34,249 nucleotides of DNA from Candidatus Micrarchaeota archaeon (GCA_028866575.1 JAGWHU010000010.1:1-34249), one strand, 5' to 3'. Counted from the stretch's first letter, positions 1 to 9,446 are shown. Notes: generated from the sequence alone by a model not told the origin. Numbers and translations: made by a program.

Positions 1-183
1 CTAATCAGGGAAAATCCCACGAAGCCCCCGAAAAATTACAACGTGAATTTTGCCGAAGGCAGCCTGGATGTGGATTCCTATGCGTACTGGACGATAATAC
101 TGGCTTCGATATCCAAGCATAAAAACGCAAAAATACGCATAAGAAAAGAGGCTGCGGAATTCTCCAGGATTTCCGGGTTCTGA
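1..183 (+). CDS. 3' end of an unrecognised gene (5' truncated by window edge)
   Basis: Frame 1 is open from the first base to a TGA at 181-183 and gives the last 60 residues of a protein. The piece includes an aromatic/hydrophobic stretch (YAYWTIILASISKH) and a basic end (KIRIRKEAAEFSRISGF). I recognise no domain. Codon choice resembles the following genes, which supports this frame over the two overlapping minus-strand frames. A TATA-like element for the next gene follows about 25 bases after the stop, so this is probably the last gene of its transcription unit. Confidence 0.55.
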   Translation, partial: LIRENPTKPPKNYNVNFAEGSLDVDSYAYWTIILASISKHKNAKIRIRKEAAEFSRISGF

Positions 184-205
184 GCAAAAGCGCGACAGGA
201 AAATG

Positions 206-216
206 TTATTATATCT
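206..216 (+). promoter_or_regulatory. TATA box for the HTH gene
   Basis: AT-rich element (TTATTATATCT) centred near 211, about 33 bases before the ATG at 244. Archaeal transcription starts about 25 bases downstream of the TATA centre, so the leader would be very short. Confidence 0.4.
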
Positions 217-243
217 GGAAAAAGAGAGTATATTTGTGATAAG

Positions 244-693
244 ATGGCATACGCCCATAAAGGGAAAAGAGCAACAACAGAGGATAAATTGCTCAGGACA
301 GAGCTTGGATCCAGCCTAGAAAGTGCCAGGGTCATAGCAAGCATCACCAGGGAAAGCCTTGCAAATAGCGCAGGCATAAACCAGGAAACTGTCAGAAGGG
401 TGGAAGTTGGCGAGGCCATGCCAAAGGACAAGACATTTTTTGCAATGCTTAACGTACTAAAGGAAAAAATACCGAAGGAAAAATACAACAGGTTAATCGA
501 GATGTTCTCCACAAAGGGCGTAAGCGCAGGCACAAGGGCAGAGGTGGATTTTCCCACCGTCATGCAGTCCAAGCCAATGTGCGACCTGCTGAACTTGCTG
601 GAGTCGCATTTTGAGCCGGACGAAATAGACAGGATAGCGCATGCATGGACAAGGGACATGGCAAGGCATGGGCTTCTAAGGAAAGACGAGTGA
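244..693 (+). CDS. XRE-like helix-turn-helix DNA-binding protein
   Basis: This 149-residue protein carries a lambda-repressor/Cro-type HTH at about residues 23-60. The pattern is SLESARVIASITRESLANSA, then a turn with INQETVRRVE and a GEAMP wing, as expected for the XRE family. The remaining ~90 residues (KEKIPKEKYNRLIEMF onward) look helical and end in a charged tail; I recognise no second domain. It is probably a sequence-specific transcription regulator, but the target cannot be read from the sequence. It lies 39 bases upstream of an orphan gene on the same strand. A TATA-like element sits close to the ATG, consistent with a short or absent leader. Confidence 0.7.
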   Translation: MAYAHKGKRATTEDKLLRTELGSSLESARVIASITRESLANSAGINQETVRRVEVGEAMPKDKTFFAMLNVLKEKIPKEKYNRLIEMFSTKGVSAGTRAEVDFPTVMQSKPMCDLLNLLESHFEPDEIDRIAHAWTRDMARHGLLRKDE

Positions 694-702
694 TACGAAA
701 GC

Positions 703-711
703 CTTAATAAT
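703..711 (+). promoter_or_regulatory. TATA-like box before the 733 gene
   Basis: CTTAATAAT is centred 26 bases before the ATG at 733, the spacing expected for a leaderless archaeal transcript. Confidence 0.35.
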
Positions 712-732
712 GTGCCGTGAATTGTTTTCATA

Positions 733-1296
733 ATGCCAATAACCGTCCAGAAACACGCGGAATCCGGGAACAAGTTATTGCTAAGGACAAACGGAAGCGC
801 GGCTGCGGATCCGTTCTTTGCGCTAAGGGAGACAAGGGGCCCGCTACTCATATACAAAGACGAGTTCAGGCACGAGCTTTTTAATTATCTGGAGGTGGGA
901 AGGCACAACACCGATTCCTACGATAGTATAAGCCAAGGGAAACTTAACGAAATAGCGGACTCCCTTACCCTGGAGTACCTGACAACCTCGCCAATAGTCA
1001 TGAGCAAGATACTGAAAATGTACTCCAAAGGGGGCGAGGACAAGGAAACCGCAAAGGGGTACATGGGATGGATCTACAAGTACTCACCGAACGGCAAGGC
1101 GAATGCAATAGGGCTTTTCATAGCAGTCAGAAATTCAAGCGAGGAGGACGTAGTTTCAATGGATGGGTACACGGCGTCAAACATCTACAGGAAAGGGCTC
1201 ATGCAGATGGGCGTGGCCGAATCCTGTGCAAGGAAGCTAACCAATACGGTAATTGAGGGAAGGATAAGGTCCGATAACAAAATAGCCCCACCATAA
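733..1296 (+). CDS. Hypothetical protein, 187 aa
   Basis: I do not recognise this soluble protein. It has no signal peptide or membrane segment. The middle part (residues ~60-120) looks helical, and the end (GYTASNIYRKGLMQMGVAES) resembles a small helical module. Codon use matches its neighbours, and the ATG is placed as for a leaderless transcript 26 bases after an AT-rich element. The gene follows the HTH gene on the same strand with a 39-base gap. A functional link is possible but not shown. The plus-strand frame inside it at 1068-1256 and the long minus-strand frame at 78-857 are shadows. Confidence 0.6.
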   Translation: MPITVQKHAESGNKLLLRTNGSAAADPFFALRETRGPLLIYKDEFRHELFNYLEVGRHNTDSYDSISQGKLNEIADSLTLEYLTTSPIVMSKILKMYSKGGEDKETAKGYMGWIYKYSPNGKANAIGLFIAVRNSSEEDVVSMDGYTASNIYRKGLMQMGVAESCARKLTNTVIEGRIRSDNKIAPP

Positions 1297-1339
1297 ATGT
1301 AGGGCATGGCCAATAAAGTAATGGCAACAATAAGAAAGA

Positions 1340-1348
1340 TATTTAAAT
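1340..1348 (+). promoter_or_regulatory. TATA box in the 1297-1472 intergenic region
   Basis: TATTTAAAT is a strong archaeal-type TATA. It is ~125 bases from the next ATG, so it implies a leader of about 100 bases. Weaker AT-rich elements at 1378-1387 and 1394-1402 would give shorter leaders. No tRNA or other structured RNA is evident in this 176-base gap. Confidence 0.4.
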
Positions 1349-1472
1349 TCTATAATACATTATCCTTATCTAAAGCCTATATAATTCGGAAGTTGATATA
1401 ATCTGAAGGGCAGAATCTTGATGGATATACGCACAAAGAGTCAAAAGTCTAATCTCTAGTCTTAGTGTTTTT

Positions 1473-2912
1473 ATGCAGGAGAATTACGATATTATCGTTG
1501 CAGGAGCGGGGCTTTCGGGTTCCCTAGCAGCGGCCATGGCCGCAAAGAATGGCGCGAAAGTCATACTTTTGGACAGGAACAAGGAGGAAGTAGTGGGCAA
1601 AAAGACCAACTGGGGATGGACCTGCGGGGATGCCGTTGCCGACTCCCACCTGAAATACATAAAATCGAAGGTGGATCTCGGCTTCTCGGAACCGGAATTG
1701 GACCTGAAAGTCGATGGGGTAGTGGCATTTTCGCCTGACTTCAAGAGCAGGTACCTCTTTGACGGTGAGGGATACACGCTTGACAGGCCGGCATTCGAGC
1801 GCAAGCTGCTCAAGCATGCGCTGAAAGAGGGCTCAGAATACGAATCGGAGTTTGAAGTGGAAGGGCCCATAATGGAAAACAATTTCATGGTAGGGATTTT
1901 CGGAAAGGACAAAAACAAGGAGCACAAGGAGATAAGGGCAAAGGTGGTCATAGACGCATTGGGGATCGCGACTACCCTCAGGAGGAAAATTCCGGAGAAC
2001 CCTTATGTTGACAGGGAAGTGGACATAAACGACGTCGAATCCACCGGCAGGTTCATATACGAATTCGAGCTGGATCACGAGGACCTCAATTTTTACGATG
2101 AAAAGAATGCGATAATACACCTTAACCAGCACGTGGCCCCAGGAGGGTACGGCTGGGTGTTCCCGAAGAGCAAAAACAAGGTTAACATAGGCCTTGGCGT
2201 GCAAAGGAAGAGCCTCGAGCTCAGGAACCAGAAGCTTGGCAGGAACGATAATCTGCACATGCTCATAGACGAATACGTAAAGACCAACCCCGTCCTGAAG
2301 AACCTCAAGCTTTACAATGCCGACAACAACGGCAAGGGGTACTGGTCGGTTGCAGTGAGGAGGCAATTGCCCAGCCTTGTATTCAACGGCTACATGGGGG
2401 CTGGAGACAGCATGGCGATGCCGAACCCCATAAGCGCGGGAGGCATAGGCCCGGCGCTCGTTGCAGGAATACTTGCAGGGGAGGATGCTGCGCTTGCCGT
2501 GCAGAATGGCGACACCAGCATAAACGGCCTGTGGAAGTACAACACAGACTTCAACGAGGAATACGGGAAGAAAACGGCCGGGCTTGAGGTATTCAGGGTA
2601 TATCTGCAGTCGCTAAACAACGACCTGCTCAACTATGGCATGAAGATGTTCGTCTCGGCAAAGGACGCAACGGACCTTGGATACGGGCTGATACCAGAGC
2701 TCAGCATAGCCAACAAATTCAAGATGATACTGAAGGGCGCTGAAAACATAAATGCGTTCTCCAACCTGCTTTACGTGGTAAAGAAGATGAAGGCACTCAA
2801 CGAGCTATATGGTAGATATCCGAAGTCCACCGAAGGGTTCCCGGAGTGGCGCAGGGCTGTCGATGCGGAAATGGAGGAGGCAAAGTCGCGCTTCAAGCCC
2901 AATCCTATTTGA
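1473..2912 (+). CDS. Geranylgeranyl reductase family flavoprotein (digeranylgeranylglycerophospholipid reductase-like)
   Basis: This FAD-dependent reductase of 479 residues probably saturates the geranylgeranyl chains of archaeal membrane lipids. It opens with a Rossmann dinucleotide-binding motif ([19 protein letters not shown], residues ~5-23) followed by the acidic end of beta-2 (LLDRNKE). The family hallmarks are present: [18 protein letters not shown] in the middle, and the second FAD motif [20 protein letters not shown]. It is somewhat longer than the ~400 residues usual for this family because of a C-terminal helical extension. The start at ATG 1473 lies eight codons before the Rossmann glycines. 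rpoK follows 11 bases downstream and is probably co-transcribed. A related but distinct flavoprotein is encoded at 26475-27587. Confidence 0.85.
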   Translation: MQENYDIIVAGAGLSGSLAAAMAAKNGAKVILLDRNKEEVVGKKTNWGWTCGDAVADSHLKYIKSKVDLGFSEPELDLKVDGVVAFSPDFKSRYLFDGEGYTLDRPAFERKLLKHALKEGSEYESEFEVEGPIMENNFMVGIFGKDKNKEHKEIRAKVVIDALGIATTLRRKIPENPYVDREVDINDVESTGRFIYEFELDHEDLNFYDEKNAIIHLNQHVAPGGYGWVFPKSKNKVNIGLGVQRKSLELRNQKLGRNDNLHMLIDEYVKTNPVLKNLKLYNADNNGKGYWSVAVRRQLPSLVFNGYMGAGDSMAMPNPISAGGIGPALVAGILAGEDAALAVQNGDTSINGLWKYNTDFNEEYGKKTAGLEVFRVYLQSLNNDLLNYGMKMFVSAKDATDLGYGLIPELSIANKFKMILKGAENINAFSNLLYVVKKMKALNELYGRYPKSTEGFPEWRRAVDAEMEEAKSRFKPNPI

Positions 2913-2923
2913 AGACTGATTAC

Positions 2924-3106
2924 ATGGAAGACTATACGAGATTCGAGAAGGCTAGGATAATCGGCGCCCGAGCGCTGCAGCTTGCATACGGTGCACCACC
3001 GCTGATGAAGGTGCCCGCAAACATGATAAATCCGCTAGACCTTGCCGAGCTTGAGTTCGAGAAGGGGGTAATACCTATTACCATACTGAAGGAGGAGAAG
3101 GGCTAG
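2924..3106 (+). CDS. rpoK: DNA-directed RNA polymerase subunit K (Rpb6/omega homologue)
   Basis: This 60-residue protein is an assembly and stability subunit of archaeal RNA polymerase. The conserved core is nearly the whole protein: [19 protein letters not shown], then PP and [17 protein letters not shown], which matches the Rpb6/RpoK/omega signature. The ATG at 2924 is chosen because it directly precedes the family core and has TGAT four bases upstream; a longer in-frame reading from 2846 runs into the end of the reductase gene. The start is 11 bases after the reductase stop. Its stop codon overlaps the stop of the opposite-strand phosphoesterase by 4 bp (3103-3106). Confidence 0.9.
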   Translation: MEDYTRFEKARIIGARALQLAYGAPPLMKVPANMINPLDLAELEFEKGVIPITILKEEKG

Positions 3107-3840
3107 CCCCTTGCTTTTACCCTCTGCCCGGATATGTTGTACACTTCGGCGCTCCTTGCGCTGAATATGCCGCTGCTCAGCAAAGGGTTCAGCCGCTTTG
3201 GGCTGTCCCCTATCGCGGTGCCTGTTATAAGCTCGTTGAAAGCAGGCATCGATACCAGCCTTATTTTGCCGTTGAACCTTTCGTAGGCCGACCTGGCGCT
3301 CCTTGCATTGAGCCTGTAAATGGCCCACGCCTTTTGCTCGTATATCGCGCCGTTTTTGTCCTTCATGCGCACCGCTAGGTGGTCGTGCGCGCTTATTATG
3401 TAGCTAAGCATCATCATCTCCTCCCCCGGTTTCCTGTTGCCATGTACGAATCCGAAGTCTCCTACGACGAGCTCCTTGACTACATCATGTCCTATTATGC
3501 TTTCAAGGTGCGCGTCATGGTTCCCGGCAACTATATTGAGATCGAATCCCTCCATCTGCCTGAAAAAGCCCTTCAAAAGCTTTATCTCAGCGCCCTCGGG
3601 GTAAAGTATGCTATCCTTGACATCGCCAAGTATTACAAGCTTATCTATGGAGAAATCCCCCATTATGCGCCTTATGCGCTCCGCCATCCTGTCCGTAGCA
3701 TTGAAAAGGTGTATGCCCCTTTTCGATAGCTTCAGTTCCATCCCTATGTGCAAGTCAGCCACCACGAGGTGCCTGTCCCTTCCAGATCCTGCTATTAGTG
3801 CCGGCTCCCCGTAAACGAACTTCAGGCTTGCATGGGCCAA
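3103..3840 (-). CDS. Calcineurin-like metallophosphoesterase (archaeal SbcD-related family)
   Basis: This 245-residue protein has the dimetal phosphoesterase motifs in order: DLHIG (residues 29-33), GDVKDS (~72), GNHDAH (~106), a GFVHGN segment and AHDH near residue 155. This matches the small archaeal family related to the Mre11/SbcD nuclease fold, whose exact substrate is not settled. No nuclease capping domain or Rad50 partner is adjacent. The start is a TTG at 3840, supported by GTGAT three bases upstream on the minus strand and by the family-like N-terminus ([10 protein letters not shown]). It is tail to tail with rpoK and head to head with the site-2 protease gene. Confidence 0.8.
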   Translation of the reverse strand: MAHASLKFVYGEPALIAGSGRDRHLVVADLHIGMELKLSKRGIHLFNATDRMAERIRRIMGDFSIDKLVILGDVKDSILYPEGAEIKLLKGFFRQMEGFDLNIVAGNHDAHLESIIGHDVVKELVVGDFGFVHGNRKPGEEMMMLSYIISAHDHLAVRMKDKNGAIYEQKAWAIYRLNARSARSAYERFNGKIRLVSMPAFNELITGTAIGDSPKRLNPLLSSGIFSARSAEVYNISGQRVKARG

Positions 3841-3870
3841 AACATCACACTAATAATAATAAGGCTAGAG

Positions 3871-3879
3871 ATATTTAAT
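3871..3879 (+). promoter_or_regulatory. TATA box for the site-2 protease gene
   Basis: ATATTTAAT centred near 3875 puts transcription start close to 3901, one base from the ATG at 3902, so the mRNA should be leaderless. The 52-base divergent spacer also holds AT-rich repeats (AATAATAATAA) that may serve the minus-strand phosphoesterase. Confidence 0.5.
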
Positions 3880-3901
3880 ATTCTAGTAATGCGTGGTGCT
3901 G

Positions 3902-4993
3902 ATGGTAGATTTCTCCCCGAAAATAGGCAGGATAGACGGGATAGACGTAGAGCTTCACTGGACGTTCCTTATACTGCTCATATTCATACTTTTCCTGAGC
4001 CTCTACCTTTTCGCCATATGGGTGCTCCTGTTCGCGTGCGTGCTGCTACATGAGCTAGTCCATTCGATCACCTCAAAGAGGAACGGAATAAGGGTGAAGA
4101 AGATAGTGCTGTACCCATTCGGCGGCGGGTCCATAATAGACTTCGATAAGGTGAGCCCAGAAATCGAGTTCAGGATATCCATCGTGGGTCCGCTGGCAAG
4201 CCTCCTGCTTGCAGTGGCGTTCGGCATAGCCGACCTATACGCACCGGCAAACATAGTCGGCAGCACGCTGCAGACGCTGTTCCTGCTTAATGTGTTCCTA
4301 GGGGTATTCAACCTGCTTCCATGGCTTCCGCTTGACGGGGGCAGGGCCTTGAGGAGCTACCTGCAGAAAAGCAGGAGCTTCCTTGATGCAACGAGGCTTG
4401 CGGTAAAATCGAGCAATGCGGTAACCATAATATTCATAATGGGGACTGTGGCGTATGCCGCGCTGGCGCACGGCTATTCCGCAGTTTACAGGGAATTCAT
4501 AATCGTCTGGGATGTTGCCATAGCCTTCTTCATATACAGCGGCGCGCAGGCGGAGATGCAGTCGGCTCTGATAAAGGAGAACATAAAGGGCCTGCGGGCC
4601 AGGGACGCAGCAACAAGCAACTACCTTGTCGTAAGGGGCACGTTGAGCATGGATAAGCTCTACAAAAAACTCATGCACAGCGAAACGCACATAGTGCTCT
4701 TCAGAAAGGGAAGCCAAGTAAAAATACTATCAAGCGCCTCCCTCCAGAAACTCCTGAAAAGCCCAAAACCAGGGGCCATTATTGCGGATTTCGGTACTCC
4801 GATACCTTCCATACCGTATAGCATGGGACTTTACGATGCAATAGGCCGCATGCGATCCGACGAAAGCAACGTTGCGGCGCTCCTCAAGGGCGACACGATA
4901 AAGGGCATACTGCTGATGCAGCACATAGAGGCAATCATAGCGCTGCACATATCAAGGAAGAAGAAAACGGCCGGAAACAGTGCAAACAAATAA
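3902..4993 (+). CDS. Site-2 protease (M50) family membrane metalloprotease with CBS-like C-terminal region
   Basis: This 363-residue intramembrane zinc protease has several hydrophobic segments. The metal-binding motif HELVH is at residues 50-54 in a membrane helix, and the third ligand motif is LPLDGGRALRS (Asp near residue 145). After the last membrane segment (~residue 200), a soluble tail of ~150 residues (LRARDAATSNYLVVRGTLSM..., ending in an II-GILLM segment) resembles a pair of CBS domains, an arrangement known in archaeal S2P homologues where the tail binds nucleotides and gates activity. GTG 3893 is an alternative start; ATG 3902 fits a leaderless transcript. It probably cleaves membrane-bound regulators or remnant signal peptides; the substrate is unknown. 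Confidence 0.85.
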   Translation: MVDFSPKIGRIDGIDVELHWTFLILLIFILFLSLYLFAIWVLLFACVLLHELVHSITSKRNGIRVKKIVLYPFGGGSIIDFDKVSPEIEFRISIVGPLASLLLAVAFGIADLYAPANIVGSTLQTLFLLNVFLGVFNLLPWLPLDGGRALRSYLQKSRSFLDATRLAVKSSNAVTIIFIMGTVAYAALAHGYSAVYREFIIVWDVAIAFFIYSGAQAEMQSALIKENIKGLRARDAATSNYLVVRGTLSMDKLYKKLMHSETHIVLFRKGSQVKILSSASLQKLLKSPKPGAIIADFGTPIPSIPYSMGLYDAIGRMRSDESNVAALLKGDTIKGILLMQHIEAIIALHISRKKKTAGNSANK

Positions 4994-5005
4994 AAAGAAG
5001 TACAA

Positions 5006-5018
5006 TAATAATTTATAG
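5006..5018 (+). promoter_or_regulatory. TATA box for smc
   Basis: AATAATTTATAG in the 41-base gap between the protease gene and smc, centred ~23 bases before the ATG at 5035. This implies a leaderless smc transcript. Confidence 0.45.
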
Positions 5019-5034
5019 ACGACCTGGTGTACAG

Positions 5035-8000
5035 ATGCCGCACCTAGATAGCATAACGATCCACAACTTCAAGTCTTTTAAGCACGCGAACATCAAGTTC
5101 AGCAAGGGGTTTAACTGCATCGTAGGCGCAAACGGATCCGGAAAATCCAACATATGCGACTCCCTGATATTCGCTCTTGGCGAGAGCTCCCTGAAGAGGA
5201 TGAGGGTGCCGAATACGGCCCAATTGATAAACAGCTTCGCGAAGCCGAACAAGGAGGACGGGTTGAGGAAAGCCTACGTAAAGATAAACTTCAGCGGGGA
5301 GCAGCCGCTTGAGATAGCGAGGATAATAAAGTCCAACAGCAAGATAGGCTACAGGCTCAACGGCAAAAGGGCGACGAGGCAGGAGGTGATAGACGCGCTC
5401 AGAGGCTACAGGGGCGACATCAACGAGACAAACACGATAACGCAGGGGGAGATATCCTACATGGTGAACCTGAACCCAAAGGACAGGAGGGAGCTCATAG
5501 ACGTCGCGGCAGGAATAAAGGAGTTCAACGACAAGAAAGACACCGCGATGAAGGAGCTGGAGAAGGTGCAGGCAAAAATAAACGAGACAAACATAGCGCT
5601 TAACGAAAGGAAGGGCTTCCTTGACCAGCTGGAAAAGGAGAAGGAGGATGCCGAAAAATACATAGGGCTCACGGAGACGGTGAAGAGAATAACCTACACC
5701 GTGCTGAAAAACAGCGAGAGGCAGGTGCTCTCCGACTTTGAGGGCATATCAAAAACCCTGAAGGATCTTGAGCAGAGGAAGAAGGCTGCATCTTCAGGAA
5801 TTGCAGAGCTAGACATGATGCTGGAAAAGCTTTCAAAGGACAGGGAGTCTTTCCTGAAGAACCTCAACGAAAGATCCGCGGAATCAAGCACCACAGGGAA
5901 AGTCCTAGAGGGCATAAACAAGCAAACGGCGATAAAGGAAACGGAAATAAAGTCCGTAAAGGAAAAGATGTCGGAGCTGGAGGAGCAATCAACGCAATTG
6001 AAGGCAAACCTGAAAAAGATACTGTCGGAGAAGAAGGCGGCAACGGACGAGGCCGATTCTGTAAGGAAGCAGCTCGAAGAAAAGGCAAAAACCCTGAGCT
6101 CAAAGGAGAATGCGGAGCTTGAGGGCGCAGCTGGATCGCAGATAGAGAAGATAGGCGGCAACCAGAGAAGGATAGAGGACCTGTATTTGCAACTGGACAA
6201 CATGTCGAAGAAGTACCTGCAGTACAAGTTCGAGATTGAAAGCGCAGAGAAATCGCTCAAGGCAACAGAATCAGCCATAAGCCCAAAAAGCGCAGAGTAC
6301 GAGGGAATAATGTCTGAGATAAAGAAACAAAAAGGAATTATATCAAATTCGGAAAAGAGGCTTGCGGATCTCGGCAGGGAAATAGGATCGATAAAATCGA
6401 AGATACTGGAGCACCAGGGCACCGTAGACAAGATATATGTCGAAAGCGTCAACCTGAGGGAGCAGGCAAGGCTTATGGGAGGGGGATCAGACAAGGTCAA
6501 TGATTTCCTGAAGAAGAGCATAGAAAAAGGGTTTTACGGGAGGGCATACGAGCTGTGCAGATACGGGGACAAATACGCTGTTGCGGTGAATGCAGCAGCA
6601 GCAAGCAGGCTAGGCTATCTCGTTGTGGATTCCGCAGAAGTCGCGGACAAGGCGATAAAGCTCCTGAAAGACAGGCAGCTGGGACGCGCAACCTTCATAC
6701 CGCTCAAGGACGTAAGCCTGAAGCACGGGGACGGGGGCAAAGGGCTCGACAGGCTGATAGACCATGTTGAATACGAAGAAAAATTCGAGAACGCCTTCAA
6801 GTACATATTTGCAAACACGTATGTGGCAAGGAGCATAGGCGATGCAAAATCTATAGGCTTCGGCAAGGGCCGTTTCGTGACCCTTGAGGGCGAGCTTGTC
6901 GAGCAATCCGGGATAATAACTGGTGGATCCACGAAGCACTTCCAGTCGCCTGCCATGCTCGAATCAAAAATAAAGTCACTGGAGGACCAGAGGTTTGCCC
7001 TATCCGGGGTCATGGCTGAATTGGGCTCAGAGATGGACGAGAAGGCCAAGGAGGCAGGAAGGCTGCAGGCGGAGGTCCTGGGCTGCAATGTTGAGCTGAA
7101 GCATCTCGAAACTGCCGCATCGGCGCTGATGTCTGAGCTGGAGGATTCAAGGCGCAGGTCGTCCGAGCTCTCATCAAGGGTTTCGGAGCTGAATGGCGAG
7201 TACTCGGAATCTGATTCAAGGCGCAACTCACTGCTGAAGGAGTTGAACGGCCTCAAGGCAGAAAACGAGAAAATATACTCGCTTAACGTCTCGCTGAAGC
7301 ATGGGAATGCAAAGGCGGACAAGGCCGCGCTCGAGAACCTGAAGGGGTTGCGCTCCGAGGTTGAAAGCCTAAGGATAAGCATTGCAACGCTGGAGAAGGA
7401 GCAGGAACTGAAGAGCGCAAGGGCATCGGAGCTGGAAACGCAGATAAAGTCCAACGGCACCACGGGCAACGAGGCTAGGAAAAGGCTTGCAATACTGGAC
7501 CAGGAACTCCAGGACCTAAACGCTCAAATGAAGGAAATAAGGCTGAAGATAGGAAAGTCAGACGCCAATACCCAGGAGCTGTACAAGAAGGTGCAGGACC
7601 TCGATTCCAAGATATCAAAGCTGGCGAACGACAGGGGGAAGGGCCAGCTGGAGATAGAAAGGGCGAACAACGGTCTCATAGAGCAGGAAACAAGGAAGGT
7701 GCAGCTGCAGACGAGGATAAGCGACATAAAGGCCGAGCTGATGTCATACAACGGCATCGATGTGGTTGAGGGCGCAACCATGGAAGAGCTCGAGGCCAAG
7801 AGGACCATAGCGAAGAACGACATAGAGAGGCTGGGCGCGGTGAACCTGAAGGCGCCGGAGGTATATGCCGCGAAAAAGAAGGACGTCGAGGAGGTAAACT
7901 CGAAGATGCAGGTCCTTTGCAACGAGAAGGACTCGGTAATAGCAATGGTAAACGAGATAGAGTCGAGGAAGCTGAGCATATTCACGGAAACCCTTAACGA

Positions 8001-8442
8001 CGTAAACGAGAACTTCAAGAAGCTGTACGGATACGTGTTCGAGGGATCTGCAATGCTCCAGCTTGACAACCAAAAGGACCCGTTCAATTCAGGGCTTTCG
8101 ATAAACATAAAGTCCCCAAAGCACAAGAACGTGACTGTGGAGGTGCTATCGGGAGGGGAGAAATCCCTTGTAATCATAATGCTGATATTCGCGATACAGG
8201 CGCACGACCCGATGTCCCTGTACGTGTTTGACGAGATAGATGCAGCGCTGGACAAGGAGAACTCGAAGAAGCTTTCAAGGCTCATGAAGGAGGTGAGCAA
8301 GAAGTCCCAGCTGATAGTCATAAGCCACAACGATTCCCTGATAACCGCATCGGACACGGCAATAGGTGTTGTCCACAGGAACGGGGAATCCCGCGCCGTT
8401 GGACTCCAGATTACCCCGACGCAAAGTGTTGAAATCAAATAG
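5035..8442 (+). CDS. smc: Chromosome segregation protein SMC
   Basis: A complete 1135-residue SMC ATPase that compacts and segregates DNA as a dimer. The N-terminal head has IHNFKSFKHANI and Walker A GANGSGKS (31-38). Long charged coiled coils run from ~165 to ~480 and ~640 to ~970. The hinge lies at about 498-630 (GFYGRAYELC... to EQSGIITGGS). The C-terminal head has the ABC signature LSGGEKS (1038-1044), Walker B YVFDEID (~1063-1069), the D-loop AALD and the switch His in VISHND. The length is close to the family norm of about 1150-1200. Neither kleisin (ScpA) nor ScpB is adjacent. The stop overlaps the first base of the signal peptidase start, which suggests translational coupling. Confidence 0.95.
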   Translation: MPHLDSITIHNFKSFKHANIKFSKGFNCIVGANGSGKSNICDSLIFALGESSLKRMRVPNTAQLINSFAKPNKEDGLRKAYVKINFSGEQPLEIARIIKSNSKIGYRLNGKRATRQEVIDALRGYRGDINETNTITQGEISYMVNLNPKDRRELIDVAAGIKEFNDKKDTAMKELEKVQAKINETNIALNERKGFLDQLEKEKEDAEKYIGLTETVKRITYTVLKNSERQVLSDFEGISKTLKDLEQRKKAASSGIAELDMMLEKLSKDRESFLKNLNERSAESSTTGKVLEGINKQTAIKETEIKSVKEKMSELEEQSTQLKANLKKILSEKKAATDEADSVRKQLEEKAKTLSSKENAELEGAAGSQIEKIGGNQRRIEDLYLQLDNMSKKYLQYKFEIESAEKSLKATESAISPKSAEYEGIMSEIKKQKGIISNSEKRLADLGREIGSIKSKILEHQGTVDKIYVESVNLREQARLMGGGSDKVNDFLKKSIEKGFYGRAYELCRYGDKYAVAVNAAAASRLGYLVVDSAEVADKAIKLLKDRQLGRATFIPLKDVSLKHGDGGKGLDRLIDHVEYEEKFENAFKYIFANTYVARSIGDAKSIGFGKGRFVTLEGELVEQSGIITGGSTKHFQSPAMLESKIKSLEDQRFALSGVMAELGSEMDEKAKEAGRLQAEVLGCNVELKHLETAASALMSELEDSRRRSSELSSRVSELNGEYSESDSRRNSLLKELNGLKAENEKIYSLNVSLKHGNAKADKAALENLKGLRSEVESLRISIATLEKEQELKSARASELETQIKSNGTTGNEARKRLAILDQELQDLNAQMKEIRLKIGKSDANTQELYKKVQDLDSKISKLANDRGKGQLEIERANNGLIEQETRKVQLQTRISDIKAELMSYNGIDVVEGATMEELEAKRTIAKNDIERLGAVNLKAPEVYAAKKKDVEEVNSKMQVLCNEKDSVIAMVNEIESRKLSIFTETLNDVNENFKKLYGYVFEGSAMLQLDNQKDPFNSGLSINIKSPKHKNVTVEVLSGGEKSLVIIMLIFAIQAHDPMSLYVFDEIDAALDKENSKKLSRLMKEVSKKSQLIVISHNDSLITASDTAIGVVHRNGESRAVGLQITPTQSVEIK

Positions 8443-9446
8443 TGTTATACGTGCAGCAGAAAAAACCCGGATCGAAGAAGATTGAAATAAACACCCTTCC
8501 GCTATACATACTCCTTGCGGTGCTGTTCGTGCTCTTCATAGTGTTCCAGGGCAGGGGAACGCTCTCAGCGCTCTTTGGCATAGCCCTTTTCATGACGATT
8601 GTAGTGCTGATAGTCATAGAGTTCAGCGTCGGGCTCCGCGAGGACGGCCTTGCGAAGAACATCATAGAGATAATGGCCGCCGTTTTGATAGTGGTGGTGT
8701 TCTGGTTCTCGTTGAGGGCGCTACTGCACACTAGCTACCCTCTTGACGTGGTGCCGAGCTGCAGCATGCTTCCGCACCTGAAGAGGGGCGACCTCATAGT
8801 GCTGCGCGGCGTGCAGTCGCCCCAGCAGATAAAGGCTCCTGTGATAAACGTAAGCGCATCCGCATACAAAAACATGGACAGCGCGATATCCAGCGAATTC
8901 CTTTCGTGCGTTGCATACAGCATAAGCGGCAACAGGGTATATGTGTCGCAGATCGTAAAGCCCGGCTACAGCATAGGCCTCTACAGCCCTCGCAACGGCG
9001 GCGAGATAGTTCCGTATTCATCGCAGAGCGGATTCCTCGTGCAGTACACGTGCGGGGCAAAGGAGATAATGTACGGAAACGGGACTACCGCATACGAGGC
9101 ATACACAACCGCAGTAACGATCAACGGCACAACCATATACACGGATGCTAACAATTCTATAGTCGTATATGCAACGATACCGCAGGATTACTTCTACAAG
9201 CTTGGCGACAGCTACATAGTGCACAGGGCATATGCGATCATAAACGCTAGCGGGAAGTACTACGTGCTTACGAAGGGCGACAACAATCCTGGGCTTGACA
9301 TGCAGTACGGCAATTATCCGGTAAACATGACGTACGTTCAGGGCAGCGTAGTGTACTCCATACCATATCTTGGCTATCTCAAGCTTGCGTTAAGCAACAG
9401 CTTCACTGAGCCTGCGGGATGCAACTCCACTGTGATAAACAGCTAA
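8442..9446 (+). CDS. Signal peptidase I-like (S26) membrane protease with extra N-terminal helices and a long insertion
   Basis: This 334-residue protein has three hydrophobic segments (about 19-36, 41-60 and 74-95) followed by an extracytoplasmic catalytic region. The Ser box is VVPSCSMLPHLKRGDLIVL with the likely nucleophile Ser108. The archaeal-type His box is IVHRAYAI (His261), and the Asp box is KGDNNPGLD (Asp280). Archaeal S26 enzymes use a Ser-His-Asp arrangement and are usually 150-230 residues, so the ~150 residues between Ser and His are an unusual insertion. The role would be removing signal peptides from secreted proteins, several of which are encoded nearby. GTG 8442 overlaps the smc stop by one base. 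The 3' end shares a 4-bp stop overlap with the minus-strand LamG gene. Confidence 0.75.
   Translation: MLYVQQKKPGSKKIEINTLPLYILLAVLFVLFIVFQGRGTLSALFGIALFMTIVVLIVIEFSVGLREDGLAKNIIEIMAAVLIVVVFWFSLRALLHTSYPLDVVPSCSMLPHLKRGDLIVLRGVQSPQQIKAPVINVSASAYKNMDSAISSEFLSCVAYSISGNRVYVSQIVKPGYSIGLYSPRNGGEIVPYSSQSGFLVQYTCGAKEIMYGNGTTAYEAYTTAVTINGTTIYTDANNSIVVYATIPQDYFYKLGDSYIVHRAYAIINASGKYYVLTKGDNNPGLDMQYGNYPVNMTYVQGSVVYSIPYLGYLKLALSNSFTEPAGCNSTVINS

Noticed and set aside
78-857. Long minus-strand open frame (259 codons)
   Set aside because: It is antisense to the HTH gene and the 733 gene, which have recognisable protein features and promoters. The translation is Ser/Leu-rich and has no domain.
1297-1472. 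tRNA or structured RNA in the gap before the reductase gene
   Set aside because: No cloverleaf, T-arm or conserved RNA motif was found, only AT-rich promoter-like elements.
5694-8438. Several minus-strand frames of 200-304 codons over smc
   Set aside because: They are antisense to SMC coiled coil; Ser/Phe/Leu-rich composition is the mirror of Glu/Lys/Leu codons.
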